From Hanleya hanleyi (taxonomy: Eukaryota; Mollusca; Polyplacophora; Lepidopleurida; Hanleyidae), in contig JAVTVY010017265.1 in NCBI GenBank assembly GCA_036873755.1, positions 1 to 64,000 of the forward strand: 64,000 nucleotides of DNA, written 5' to 3'. The notes under the pieces were generated by a model, which did no database searches, was not told the origin of the DNA, and was given only the letters and a program-made list of their open reading frames with translations. Shown piece after piece: positions 47,970-60,037 of the stretch (position 1 is its first letter; each line of letters begins with the position of its first letter). The position numbers and the translations under genes were made by a program.

Positions 47970-48260
47970 GCAAGCGTCAGATATGACATTCAATATTCAT
48001 ACGCCCATATCAGAATTTCCGCGTCATTAATCTAAATACATATTTCTCATGGCAGCACCAATTCCAAATGTGTATGAAATAAATATAATAAAATCTTAAG
48101 ATAATTTCTCACAAGGAGACAGCTTTCAACAGTTTTTATTGATGTCAGCAAGACGTGATGATGCACTCTACATAGAATCATAATCCGGGTCACTCTGGAA
48201 CAATAATCAGAAAACCTTGAAAATGTTCATTGTTTGTACAAACCTCATGGTCACTTTATT
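47970..48260 (+). repeat. Dispersed repeat family A copy
   Basis: gatatgacattcaatattca, atggcagcaccaattccaaa, caaggagacagctttcaaca and gaatcataatccgggtcac are in the family order. Confidence 0.65.
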
Positions 48261-49340
48261 TATCGTACTGGTCGAATCTGAAATTCGAAGAAAAGATGTA
48301 TATTACTAGGAATCAGCTATCCACTGGACTATGAAAAAGATGAGAAAAAAAACTCGTAGATCTAGATCTAAATGACACAGCCAATAATGTTAACTACATT
48401 TGGTCTGGGAGATCTGAGGTGTATCGCAGCTTTGGAGAAAGACATATTTTTCGGACCGATTTTTAGAAATTTGTATTGAGACAAGTTTTCGCTGCAAAAT
48501 ACGGAGTAAATTGGACAATTGGTAATATTGGTCATTTTTATGCAGATTAAAGAAAACATTTGCATAAATTTCGGTACATCTTCCGAACAAAAAGTGGTTA
48601 TTTCAGGTCCGCTACCTCAGCATGTAGTCTCTCGTACTGGAAAGCAAATGGAGGATGGACTATATTGTCGAGGACAGAGGGTACCTTTACATTGATACAA
48701 TATAAATCGAGGGGCGTAGTCATAATACGTTCCTCGAGTATATCATGGAAAATATGTTAATGGTATGTGGCTTATGAGAAGAAGAGCTTTAGTGAAGGTC
48801 TGGTGACATTTATTTCGATGTTGCCACCGCGCCATTCTACTGTTAGTAATTCAGCCAGATAAGAAAACCTGGGGCCTGACCGTTTCAGGTTTTATTGAAC
48901 GTTGCCAAGGAGAAAAGATAGGGGAATTCATCTATACTTATCTATATAGCTAGATTGATGGCGAAATATTTGGAAATGCTAGTTTCACGCCGAGATCCGG
49001 TATGATAATGGTCATACTGAATCTAAGTTTCCTATATTTCACTATCACAATACTGTAGATATTACATAGTGAAGTTGTGTGAATACTACATGGATCCTAT
49101 TCAACATTCGATAGTTGACTTTCGTCCATAATGAATTTCAGCTTTCGTAATGGCACAACAGCATTTAGCTGTTCTCAGTCAATGTATGTACGGCGTATTA
49201 ACAACAATCAACTGAAGCTAAATTCTATGTTTAGATAATTATTTTAGAAACTGGTCAAAGACGGTTAGTCCACAAAACTCCTGCATGAATTCTGTCATAA
49301 ATATAAAATACGATCGCTGTGTACAACATATATCTGGCGT
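48261..49340. other. No recognised gene; short family A start near 49100
   Basis: Contains only a truncated family A start (cctattcaacattcgatagt, cgtccataatgaatttc) at about 49095-49140. Confidence 0.35.
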
Positions 49341-49349
49341 CTAGTTAGT

Positions 49350-49443
49350 AGGGGCAGTTTGAGCGGAGCCTCGTTATAGGGGCAGTTTGAGCGGCGCCTC
49401 GTTAGTAGGGGCAATTTGAGCGGCGTCTCGTTAGTAGGGGCAG
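49350..49443. repeat. 29-bp minisatellite, about four copies
   Basis: Unit ggggcagtttgagcggcgcc plus tcgttagta, short array. Confidence 0.9.
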
Positions 49444-49631
49444 TTAGATCACCATGCGTTTTACACCACCACAGTGGTCATATGAAACAGACAGAATCAA
49501 TGCGTGACTGAGATAAATTATACTCTAGACGACTGGAAAATTCAGTGGTTTGGGGGAATACTTGCCAATGATAAGAACTTTTCGAATAGAACATCAAGAT
49601 ATCTTGTTGTCCTCATCGAAAACTGTTGACC

Positions 49632-49635
<4 letters not shown>

Positions 49636-49667
<32 letters not shown>
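49636..49667. repeat. (CT)n microsatellite
   Basis: A run of about 16 CT units, followed by a short CACACA. Confidence 0.95.
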
Positions 49668-49675
<8 letters not shown>

Positions 49676-49867
49676 CAACTTCTTGTTTTCTTACTGAACA
49701 TTTATGACTTCTTGGAATTGAAGCTAACTTTCGAAAGTAGATGTATTTAAATTATTGACGCAGAAATGCTTTTGCCGACAACAATTTCAATTCACTTTAG
49801 CTTAAAGAATACTACAAGCGATTCGACTAAAGTATATATCACTTTAAGTCTAGCCAAGACAGATAAC

Positions 49868-50275
49868 TCAACCCTACCGGGTGGAGTGGTGAGTTAGCGG
49901 GGTATAATCCCCCTATCAAACTTTCTAGGCCATACGGGTACCACAAAAAGTTAAGTTTTAGCCATTTTTTATCAAAATTCCTGCTTTTGTGAGAGGAAAA
50001 GTGGGCAAAAACTATTTTATTTCCTATAGGATTAATACATGTATTTACTAATTTATCATGCAGCTTTTTCGAAGAAAACGCATAAATAGAAATTTCGAAA
50101 AATCTGCCCAAAATATTGACCCAAATATGTCTTTTTGAAAATCACGCTCAAGGAGCAAGAAAGTATTTAGGGGGCCGAAATGCTCCCCCCCCCCCCCCCC
50201 CCCCCAAAACACACACCTACATCCCCAACCCCAGACTTGGACAGGTCCTGAAAATCACAGGCCAGGTAGGGTTAA
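49868..50275 (-). mobile_element. piggyBac-like MITE, short copy
   Basis: The left end TCAACCCTACC has one change from TTAA; the right end is aggccaggtagggttaa with TTAA at 50272-50275. Internal landmarks are accacaaaaagttaagtttt, aagtgggcaaaaactatttt and a long C-run at 50185-50205. Internally deleted relative to 62998-63606. Confidence 0.75.
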
Positions 50276-50850
50276 ATATTGAACTTCAACATAGTAGCCT
50301 ACTATCACCTATAAATTTCACCGACAACAACAGATGATCCGTACAGTACTTGCGACCCCTGCCTCTTGGACGCTCCTCATCAAACCATATTACATGTTCG
50401 CACTAAATGCGTTGACACCTTGATGCCAAACGTTCCCGATATCCATGCGTAAACATGGCAGGATCGTAGCATCGGCTACGTGGGTCTAATTAGAAAGTTC
50501 GCATGGTTTTGCTTGTGCTAATTACAGAAAGTGATTTAAGAAAACTAGCCACGGTGTGGACTGGTGCAGTACGCCATAAGGTCAGGTGTGACTGGGAGAT
50601 CACCCAGGCTTGTAAATCGTTCCAGGCAGATTATCTACCCAGTAGATATACAAGCTGGCTTCTGTGTATCTTCAGCTATCTCTACACATACACGGGATTA
50701 TTTGCGACACAGCATAGTCATTCTTAGGTCGACGTTGTGTATTCACATCGCCTTGATAAACTGGACCGAACCCTTACTAAACTATACAACTGACAAGCCT
50801 ATCTGTTAACTTCATCAAGATGTCGGTTCATCGCGTTTTAGTTCCACTTT

Positions 50851-51174
50851 TCAAACTTTAACTATATCGGACTGTCCCAGAAACATAGACATAAGTTTGA
50901 TAGGAGGTCCATCGTTTCCATTCCCATAGTGACGGTCAGATTCCTTTTGTAACGTCTCGAGGTTAGAAGAAGGGGAGTGCCATACACACGCCGTTTCTGG
51001 AAAAAAAACCTTAGCAAGCATGTCCTTCCACCCACATGACCCTACGTGAACAGACAAAATACAAAATAAAGAAGTAGACATGATTTCTTCATGTGGTCTC
51101 TTGATACCGATATTAAGATACAGGCTACTCAGTGACAGGAAACCTAATGGCAGTAAAATATGTAGCTTTCTCAT
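50851..51174 (-). CDS. Possible small secreted protein (107 residues)
   Basis: An ATG-to-stop ORF with A at -3. It begins MRKLHILLPLGFLSLSSLYL, a plausible signal peptide or anchor, then a mixed region with CGWKDML, ETACVWHS and a GNGNDGPP turn. No intron, promoter or family is recognised and a chance ORF of this size is possible in 64 kb. Protein-like composition is the only support. Confidence 0.25.
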   Translation of the reverse strand: MRKLHILLPLGFLSLSSLYLNIGIKRPHEEIMSTSLFCILSVHVGSCGWKDMLAKVFFPETACVWHSPSSNLETLQKESDRHYGNGNDGPPIKLMSMFLGQSDIVKV

Positions 51175-52120
51175 TTCTGCCTTTCTGTTAAGATCACGGT
51201 CATTGCGTTCGTGTTGAGCCCAGGACTCAACAAGTCGTGTTTCGCATGTTTGGAATTCTGTACATACAGCGAATGATATGTTACGAACTCTCTAGAAATA
51301 TGAATGATAATCCGCCCACAAAGCAATTTATACGGGTAAAATATCTGAGAGCAAGAATAAATTATCTGCCAGCGGAAATCCAACCCGCATTCTTGGATGC
51401 CTGTAGAAATATGACATTGCTCTGAAATTCAGGGAAGCATTTCATATACAGATGGTGCGGATAATCTCTAAGAATTATGATTTCCCTCGCAACGTTGTTT
51501 TTATAAAAGTAATTTTCATACAATATCACGGAGATTATTTGGGAGGAGAGGCAACAAAGCAGCATGGATGGCATTCGGGCTTTCATTTTTCGTGTTTACG
51601 TTTCACTGCTAAAACAAATGAATGTATTCAAGGAACTTTTGCTCAGAGACGTTACCAATCTCGGTTTTAGACAAATGTCTTCCCACCTGTAGATTTCCTT
51701 GAGACTTGATTATATGAACCGCCACAGTTATATATATCAGAGTCATAAATGGACGGGACGGGAGCTTCAACAGTTCTCCCGAACGCTTATAGTCCGAGCA
51801 TATTGTGGACTGTATTGTTTTATTACTAGCACATACATAATGGGGAAACGGGAAAAAATAAACATACTATTAGAAATTTGATAGAAATGGCGAAAAGATT
51901 TCTCTGAAATTTGCAAATACCATTTAAATCAGCGTGCTCAATCAGAATAAATTCGAGATTACTATTGTATTGTTTGTTCAAAATAAACAAAACCCTAGAT
52001 CTTGCGACGTTTTCCTATTATTTCTATGAAATTGTGATGGTGAATAAGAAAAACAAGTATGTATATTTTGTGCGTTGTTGTTTGACAATGAAGATTGACT
52101 TTCATAACGCGAAAAAGTGA
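51175..52120. other. No supported gene; overlapping short ORFs
   Basis: Several 60-75-residue ORFs on both strands; none has splice signals or motifs that I can defend. Confidence 0.35.
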
Positions 52121-52128
52121 ATTTCCAG

Positions 52129-52315
52129 GAATTTGTCGAAGGATCAGAAGTATCAGCGAGGAATCAATCTCGACCTTAAAACGCCAACTGTTCTTTTGGA
52201 AGGAGTTCTTCGCGAGGAACCTGTGTCGTCCTTGTTAAAGCGCCATGGGTATCGCCGAACTGAGAACATTTCAATAGAACGGATCAAGGATTTTGACCAC
52301 AGAAGCTGGCTGGTG
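52129..52315 (+). CDS. Candidate internal exon of unrecognised gene
   Basis: The acceptor-like GTGAATTTCCAG ends at 52128 and a donor GTAGGT starts at 52316. The 187-nt open segment (phase 2 in, phase 0 out) encodes NLSKDQKYQRG, then TPTVLLEGVLREEPVSSLLK, RHGYRRTENISIE and DFDHRSWLV. The balanced, charged composition and the bracketing splice sites favour a true exon or a recent exon relic. No partner exons were found nearby and no family is recognised. Confidence 0.35.
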
Positions 52316-52494
52316 GTAGGTTACAAGCGAAAAAACATTTTTCGCAATAATTTTCACCGATTCAGACGTTTGGAGGGTTCTGACGTCAGCGTATATGCGT
52401 ATTTTTTTTGTATATTTGGGCAGGTTAGCATTGGGGTGATTTTAAAAGTAAATATTGATGAGGTTAACAGCTGGTCACTTTCATAAATGTATGG

Positions 52495-52900
52495 GCGCCA
52501 GATCCGACATTCAATATTCAGCCTTCGTCCAAAAAAAAAAATGACCGCCTCAATAATCCAACAACAGTTTCTATCAATTCCAAATATGCATAAACGAAAA
52601 TTAAAAACAACAAGATTGATACAGCTTAACTGAATAAGATTTCTTGTTGAAAGAATCCCGCGTTCGAGTACATGACAACTTATATCGCGCTGTAGGTTAA
52701 TTGAGAGATAACATGACATGATGGTAGGAAATATGCTGTCGTATACAGTACAATATTCTAACTGCCTTCTATCCAAAGAGATCCAAGATATGATGCGCGT
52801 CGTATTCTGTATCTCAAGCACGCTTATATTGTTGATGGTCATGTGAACACCTTGACTGGAATGACCAAAGGAGCACCGGTTCGAGCGGAATTATATACAG
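52495..52900 (+). repeat. Dispersed repeat family A copy
   Basis: gatccgacattcaatattca, gccttcgtcc, atcaattccaaatatgcata, then distal tgtatctcaagcacgcttat, ggtcatgtgaacaccttgac and gcaccggttcgagcggaatt. Confidence 0.65.
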
Positions 52901-53177
52901 ATATGGAAGAAACAAATTATGTAATAGGTCTGTCATTACACCTGAACGAAATTAAAGAGTTGTGTGACGCATAGCCGTATTAAAAACAAACTTTCACTAT
53001 GCCACTTTCGATGCAGATCAAGCGTTTAGTTCCCATTTTGTTTGTATATCGGTCAAGCGGGGAGGGTGGGGTGGGGTGGGGATGCGTCATCAGCGGAATT
53101 TCACCACATATACAGATAACCATTATCATATATCATGGCATGATGCTGGAAGATATCATCATGCACCTCGATATTCT

Positions 53178-53677
53178 TAAAGGTGAAATGCAAAGGTTTT
53201 TAGATTCTCCTTTTCACATTTTATATAGGTTGAATAATGATAGAAATACCGGGCTATCTACTTCACTTGGTTTAATTTGAATTATCTTGTCTGCTAGAAT
53301 CTTTTTAAAAGTTGGTACCCCTAGCACAGCTGAATTCAGATTTGCAAAACGTCATCGCTTATCTTTCCTTGATTGTGACGTCACGTCAGACCAGCCGCCC
53401 GGAGACTGAACGTTACAAGTATTGACGCTTGGCAAGATGGTCTGATGTGACGTCACAATCGAACGTCAAACAAGGGCAGATAAGCGATGCGGATTTCATT
53501 TCTGAAATCGACCGGGCTTGAGATGCTAACTTTGAATCACTTTTCAAAAGCTACCAGGAGAAAAAAAATTCAAATAAAAGCAAACAGAGTATTTGAGCTG
53601 ATATTTCCATCATTAACTAGCCCGCGAAGAATATAAATAGGGAAATATGAAAACCTTTGCAGTTCACCTTTAAACCA
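53178..53677. mobile_element. MITE with AAAGGTGAA ends and palindromic core
   Basis: The ends cttaaaggtgaaatgcaaag and the complement of ctttgcagttcacctttaaa are inverted. Inside, two copies of a cgcttatct/ttgattgtgacgtca block face each other (about 53353-53390 and 53445-53490), making the core foldback-like. No ORF. Confidence 0.65.
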
Positions 53678-53859
53678 TGTCAAAAGTATATATAGCACAT
53701 AATAATGACAGTAATGAAACAGTCTTTTCTGGCCTCAAACAATTACATGTACGTTGCATGTACGTAACGACGTCGGGCATTCAGTTGAGTTTTTCTGTGT
53801 ATTCTTGCATTTACCATATTACCCTATCGTGAGGCGTCTACACCATCAGACGCCCTCGA

Positions 53860-54450
53860 TGTTCATCCATTTATTTGAGATGATCTGTCATCACAGCTCC
53901 CGAGCTAGCGTATCGAATTCCGCTTAAGCCGGTGCTCGAGGCCGTGAGGACCATTATTCTTTATCCAGATGAACGCATCAAAATTTGCAAGAAATTCTGA
54001 AAATGTCTAGAATATAATTCTAGTTTATACTGGCCTTATGCGTCTAGTTCCTCATTCAGCGTTCAGTCGTCGTTCATTAAATAGTTTCCGCGTTCATAAT
54101 CCAAAGACAATTCATATAACCGAATTGATTAGCACCAAATTTTAAAAAAAATCATAATATACCTAAACATATTCTAGGTTCCTGCAAGAGAGAAGTGGTC
54201 AACAGCTTTCAATGATGGCGGCAATAGAGCATGAGGTTCACAATTTCAAATCCCTACCGCTGCTCAGTTTTCCTAAACCATATGACCTTCGTTGTAAAGG
54301 TAGTATTTAGAGAATGACGTATCTTACTCACGCTTTGATCGTTGATTGAGACTGTTCATATGGACACCATGAGGATCTTGACCTACATGAGATTCATACG
54401 GCCCGTGGCCATTAAAGTAATAGCCACACCACATTCACTCTAGATTCCTC
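53860..54450 (+). repeat. Dispersed repeat family A: distal part then new copy
   Basis: The distal landmarks (cagctcccgagctagcgtat, attccgcttaagccggtgct) precede a new start (cattcagcgttcagtcgtcg, aatagtttccgcgttcataa), then gcaagagagaagtggtcaac, cttactcacgctttgatcg and cacggcccgtggcc-like text, giving a head-to-tail arrangement. Confidence 0.6.
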
Positions 54451-55110
54451 AAATAAGGTGATAAATATGGCATATGTCTGAGTTGCATTTAAGATTGAAG
54501 TTTAATGAAAGAATTTCATGAGGAAAATAAAACTTGTCATGGAAGATAGGAAGATCACGATGTCTTGTAGTTTCGTTCGGTACCGTTGATCCCTTCTCTG
54601 TTGCAAAAACAGGTTTGCAAATATACCTTACCTTTCATCAGTTCAGGTTTTACGTGCAGTACTGAACGGATTGAAGTGGTTGAATTAGTTGACGGGGGAG
54701 ATGTAAGGTTCCATTGGATATGAATTGAACATTTTGAAACTTGCGCTGAACCGACGTTTGCATTGTTTTTCTAGAAGTCCATCGAGTCCATAGCGTGTTA
54801 ACAGACAAAAAAATGGAAAAATTGTCCTTATTCACTCCCTAATTACACAGACTGATACATAATGAATTCACTTAAATATTATTCAAATGGCACTTGTGTA
54901 ACGAATATATGTTAGCTAGTATAATCGCTGGATTACTAAATGTTAAGTTGATAACCATATTGAACATGGCAGACATTTCAACCCTACAGGACCTGCTGGC
55001 ATTATGCCTCCCAACCCCACCACAAAAGAATTCTACACCATTTCCGAAATGACAGAACACTGAGAGCCGAAACTTTGTGGGTACTTCAATCATATTAGAA
55101 TACCCCTGCA
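54451..55110. other. No recognised feature
   Basis: No supported gene or repeat boundary. Confidence 0.4.
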
Positions 55111-55116
55111 CAGCCA

Positions 55117-55345
55117 GAAAAAAAGGTGATACTTATCACCCTAAAATGGTGATGACAGCATCACCCCAAAAAGGTGATGAGTTAGAGCCATTGCCCTTTT
55201 CCACCATCACCTTAATAGGGTGATCGCTATCACCCTATATAAAAGGGTGATCAGCAATAAGTGCAAATTTTGATGTCATCGCCCTAAAAGGGTGACGACA
55301 TTAGCCATGACCCTTTTTCATCGCCTTTAAAGGGTGATGAACAGG
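55117..55345. repeat. Cluster of GGTGAT/ATCACC palindromes
   Basis: About a dozen alternating GGGTGAT and ATCACCCT words occur in 230 bases, including ggtgatacttatcacc and atcaccctatataaaagggt. A single matching unit, aaaggtgatgggccatcacc, lies at 57914. Each word pair could form a small hairpin. Confidence 0.8.
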
Positions 55346-55362
55346 CTTCATCACCATAACAA

Positions 55363-56010
55363 GTGAGAAATGACTACATTGTAGTCAAAACCTGCGGCAG
55401 TGGCTATAATACAGTGAAAGACATAACAGCGGAAATAGTGGTAATTGTAGAAAAAAGCGCCATCTGCCAGTGTTTTTATGCCAAGGGAAGTAATTTTCAA
55501 CTTGTAACCCACAATTATAGGGATTGCGTAATAGTTCTGATACTATATATATATATATTCACTTTCCCCATTCAAAATCCGACGATTTTGACTCGGCTGT
55601 GCCATCTATACTGAATTGACAGACGAACTCACCATGATCGCTTTGGCAATGTTTTGGTACAAGTATCGTGTATGCCAAGTTTCAAAACATTCGGTTCAGT
55701 CGTTACTTTTTGCAAATCAAAAAGGCTTTCAATATTTGGAAATCCAAACAAATTTCGAGGATTTAGTCATAGCGCGAAAATCTGCGCTCTTCAGTCTCCC
55801 TTCTCGCTTAATCTGCCGATCAAAATGGAAAATTTATATTTCCTTCAAAGTTATTTTTCAATAAATTTAGTATCAGGTCTATCACTTCGATCTGTGAAAC
55901 TACGGAATGGGATTTAAGGCTTTATCGAAATGTCCAAGAGGCATAATGACACTTTTTCACTATTCAAATTGAGGCCTGTTACAGTCTTCATATTCGATTA
56001 AAATAATTAA
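55363..56010. other. No supported gene
   Basis: Three overlapping plus-strand ORFs of 82-87 residues, none recognised. Confidence 0.35.
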
Positions 56011-56225
56011 TTAGGTTTCTGCATTTACGTTCGTTATCATCTGCGAACTAAATTCCTTGCCACTCTTTTCGACGCAGTAAGCCAATACCAAGACATGGTT
56101 TGCTTCTTCTAAATATAAATGATTAAATATTTCATTCTCAGGAAATATCATCTCATCTGAAATGTTCGGCCAAGCCTTTTCGAAGGTTGCTAATTTTATT
56201 AATTTCTTTTCTTTAAAATCAAACT
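56011..56225 (-). CDS. Candidate terminal exon of unrecognised gene
   Basis: The acceptor TTCTTGTTTGCAG precedes 56225, followed by 71 sense codons (with a two-base split codon) to a TAA. It reads FDFKEKKLIKLATFEKAWPN, ISDEMIFPENEIFNHLYLEE, ANHVLVLAYCVEKSGKEFSS: a charged, globular-looking composition. No upstream partner exon was identified; the minus-strand ORF at 56741-57046 is possible but unsupported. It could be a gene carried by a mobile element. Confidence 0.3.
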
Positions 56226-57224
56226 CTGCAAACAAGAAATATTTCTAGTCAGTATCTATGGATATCTTCCTATACTGAATTCGCGAATATGTTTGTCACT
56301 AAGCCATTCCGAAGGTGATTCAAGTGCGAAGTATCGGGGCTAGTTCACTAAACAAGGTCTGTGTGTAAGAGAATGATGTCGAATTCTCGTTAATATCTTT
56401 TGATACATCAAATTGTTGCATTCGCGAAAATGACTGCCAAGTTAAAGTCAATGCGAAAGGTATCTAAGTATCAAAATCAAACTAAAAAACCCCTCCAGGA
56501 AAACAAAGGCCCTAGCTTTTGGCCACGAGGTCAACTAGATCGCCTTTATGGCCAGTATCTGCTATATATGACGTAATTCCATTCGTAATACTGATTGACA
56601 AAGTAACGTAAATTTTGTATAGAACCAGTAAATTCTAGCAGAAATGGGCTCCGACTTGAGAGAATGATGTCAAATCCAATATGTTTCTGCGCATTGTCTG
56701 CTGATACACATACGTATTGAATTTACGGAAGTGATTAATGCTATTCTAAAGGGATTCTGAGTGCGGAAGAGGACCGGAACATCAATACCAGCGAATCAAG
56801 GCCCTGGCTTGCGAGAATGAGGATAGAGAGGCTGTGTTCCAAAAGAGAATCATTCAAAATAGCTATTTGCCAAATGTCATGCTTGTAACCGAAAGTGCAC
56901 AATATAACTGTGAGGTATTGTTCGCGCACAGGGGTGTCTAACTCATTAAATACTACATAATCATTTCTGTCCCTTCGAAGTGGGCTACCATTTGAAATTG
57001 TCCGATAATGAGTCCATCTGAATCCTTTCGTCGGCAAAATAAGCATTCAAGATTCAAGCTTTTATTGTACAAACACCAGTCAAAGGCAGAGTACAAAATT
57101 TTAAGAGGAATACAACAAGAGAAACAATGGAACAGGGACATGAATATTAATATTTATATATATGTTATATCTAAGAGATATGTTATATCTGAGTGTTACC
57201 GTTGATATTAGAACCTTGATTTTT

Positions 57225-57665
57225 GGCATGAAGGTGGATTAGGGGACTGTTACCAGCATGTTTCGAGCTGACCTACTTTTGATGAAAATTTCTGGTGATT
57301 TTTGATTAAAAACGCTGGTGAACCTAACTTGAGTCGTGCCCATCTTGATATAGGCAGGATTTCAACTGGGGGTCCAAGAGTTCAGCGTGCGTCGGAGTTC
57401 TTATGCCTACCCTACTTCTTATGTCCTGTGACGTTATTCACACTGGGCATGAAGGTGCATTAGGGGACTGTTGCCAGCATGTTTCGAGCTGACCTACTTT
57501 TGATGAAAATTTCTGGTGATTTTTGATTAAAATCACTGGTGATTCTAACTTGGGCCGTGCCCATCTTAATATTGGCAGGATTTCAACTGGGGGTCCAAGA
57601 GTTCAGTGTGTGTCGGAGTCCTAATGCCTACCCTACTTCGTAGGTCCTTTGACGTTATTCACACT
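57225..57665. repeat. Tandem duplication, 221-bp unit x2
   Basis: Two consecutive copies share ggcatgaaggtg, ttaggggactgt, ccagcatgtttcgagctgac, atttcaactgggggtccaag and gacgttattcacact, with few differences. Confidence 0.95.
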
Positions 57666-57949
57666 ATTCTCATGTATAATAAATCCAATCCGGAATTAAC
57701 GAAGTAATAATTCATTCCACCGAATATAGTTGCAAATGAATTCAAACGCGCCTGAAGACAGTGTTGTCATGTGAGATCGGAGGTTGAAAAGAAAAGTGTG
57801 GCAGAGATCACACTCTCTTGGCGCATGCGCATTTCAAAAAGTCACAAGAAGAACAACAAGAACAACGACAACAACAACGCGAGCCTCCCGTAGACCTGCG
57901 TGCCGCAGGTAAAAAGGTGATGGGCCATCACCCTTTTTCAGACGGTCAC

Positions 57950-58290
57950 GAGTAAATTCAAATAGCGGCTCTAATGGGATGACTAACAAGTTTGCGTTTT
58001 CGCCATTTTTCTTTAGGCAAAAAGTATCCAAAATTATTTTAATTCAAACCAGATAATTAGTTCCGAATTTATTATGTATTTTTCCCACAACAAATATCAT
58101 TTCAGAAAATACCACCGAAAAAATCGCCCACAATGAAAGCATTTATTAATCTGACGTCACTGTGGCGTCATAAAGGCGGTCGTCTTAGAATTGTTCACAT
58201 TTTCTGGTAGAGTTTGATTCCTAGACCTAGAGAGGAATTGCAGCTCCCTTGCCCGAGGAGAACGACAAATATTTAAGGGGTTTGGACACT
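57950..58290 (-). repeat. Diverged piggyBac-like MITE fragment
   Basis: gagtaaattcaaatagcggc, ttaatctgacgtcactgtgg, cattttctggtagagtttga and cccgaggagaacgacaaata follow the order of the reverse-strand TTAA family. Ends lost. Confidence 0.45.
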
Positions 58291-59730
58291 TGATTTCTAC
58301 AATACAACGACTATCATCTTGGATTTGGGGTTCTCTTTTGAAAAGAACATTGAAGACTATCATCAAGCTATCTCCAGAACCCTTTCTCCATATTGTCGTA
58401 CTAATATTTGATAAACATTGAGGGACAAGAATATGATATACATGATTCAAGGATGATATAGATACATTCGAACCGATCAGATGGCAAGATATAAGTTGTG
58501 TGTGTGTGTCAAAGGTAAACACGGGTTCAAATTAGGGCCAAACGTATTATATTCTGGGGGGTGGATGTAATAATTTCTTCCTCGCAAGACTAGTCTGTAG
58601 GGCACGCTACCAACTATTTTGACCGGCTGATAACATATGATTCAAGATTGACCGATTTTAACAGTATGTTCTTTAAAACCCTTTGTTTACCGACAGGACT
58701 TAAAAGTTCCACCCCCTCTTAACTGACTGAGCTTACAGTCAGATCAACAAGCCTGTCGTTGGGACATTTAGTTACAAGCGGATTGTTATCGCCGACTATC
58801 TGAAACAAACTATGGCGACCTGTAAACATCAACCACCGGTGACGTCATCGGACACGCGGTTAACCCCTTCAGCTAAGTCCGTGAAGTCGCGTCACTGAGA
58901 ATTAGTATCAGAGGACCCCTGTGTGAATGTGTGTGTCTGTTCCATTCGGCAATGATATAAACTTAGAATAGGTGCCCTATGACTAGGGGTGAGAAAGGTG
59001 GGGGTGACGGGGCTGGGTGGAGGGGGGGGGGGGGGCATGACACAAACACCATATGGGTAATTGTGCTACTTTCGTCTGATTTTATCAAGATTTCCAGGTC
59101 TGTTCGATGCTATGATAGCCATAATATTCATCGCAAATATGTAGTTCACCAAATTCCTCTGTGATCGTTGTTGCTATTTGACTTACTTACAGAGGAACAT
59201 AACTGAAAACGTGTGCTCGTGGGATACTGTTACGGCAAGTTTACATGAATAAGCACTTTAGCGACAATTTTAGTTCTTTCAATCCTTTCCAACTCTTAGT
59301 TTCAATTATTTCTTTGTTGGAGAGATGGTTTCGCGGGCAAATCCTTGATATTATATATTGAACTAACGTAATTTATTACATTATTCATGTCTAATTTGTT
59401 ATGGATTTACAGAAAAAGCAGCCAAAATTAAGATTTATTGGCCCATCCGATATTGACCGTCGGGACTTTTTAGTCTCAACAACTGAGTTGCTATGGTAAC
59501 CACTGTTGCTCCCACCAAAAATCAAATATTTTTTCTAGGTACTCCATTTGTGATTTGGTCCACGAAGGGTTTCCGCGTGCGCCACTTATTTCTTTTTGCG
59601 GTAAACTATAGTGCACATATGCAGATTGCGACAAACGAGAGAGTGTTCCATCTAGTGCTTGGCAATAAAAACTATTATTAGTTATTATTACCTCACTGTG
59701 TATTCGTTTATTTTAATTGGTTGTTACACC
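58291..59730. other. No recognised gene
   Basis: A long G-run at 59022-59034 and short ORFs only. Confidence 0.4.
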
Positions 59731-59940
59731 ATCACGTGTTATTCCGCAATTCTCGATGTCTTATGAAAAAAAACCCAGCTCGTCAATGTGATGTCCCACG
59801 ATCTCGCGCCGATATCACACGATCACGCGCTGACGTCATACGACAGAGGCAATGTCACACGGTCTCGTGCAGTTATCGCCCGTGAACAGACTCTGTCGTA
59901 GCATTGTCGTCTGTTGTGCTGTCATTCCGCTGTAATCACC

Positions 59941-60021
59941 ATGGCATGTACAGACGGAAAGCGTTTTACGTTATCAACTGATGAAGATTTGGCCGAAATC
60001 ATGGATTTGTATTGTTTATGA
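59941..60021 (+). pseudogene. Possible N-terminal relic of a recombinase-like protein
   Basis: CACCATGG context, then MACTDGKRFTLSTDEDLAEI and MDLYCL, with a stop at 60019-60021. The KRF...S-E-DL start resembles N-termini of Crypton/QRICH1-like proteins in invertebrates (from memory, weak). Just downstream a hairpin element follows. Upstream, tcacacgatc/ctcgcgc repeats at 59800-59880 may be its leader. Confidence 0.2.
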
Positions 60022-60037
60022 GTTTTTTTCGGTATAA

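Noticed and set aside
58157..58522. 121-residue minus-strand ORF
   Set aside because: Overlaps a diverged MITE fragment and shows no domain or splice context.
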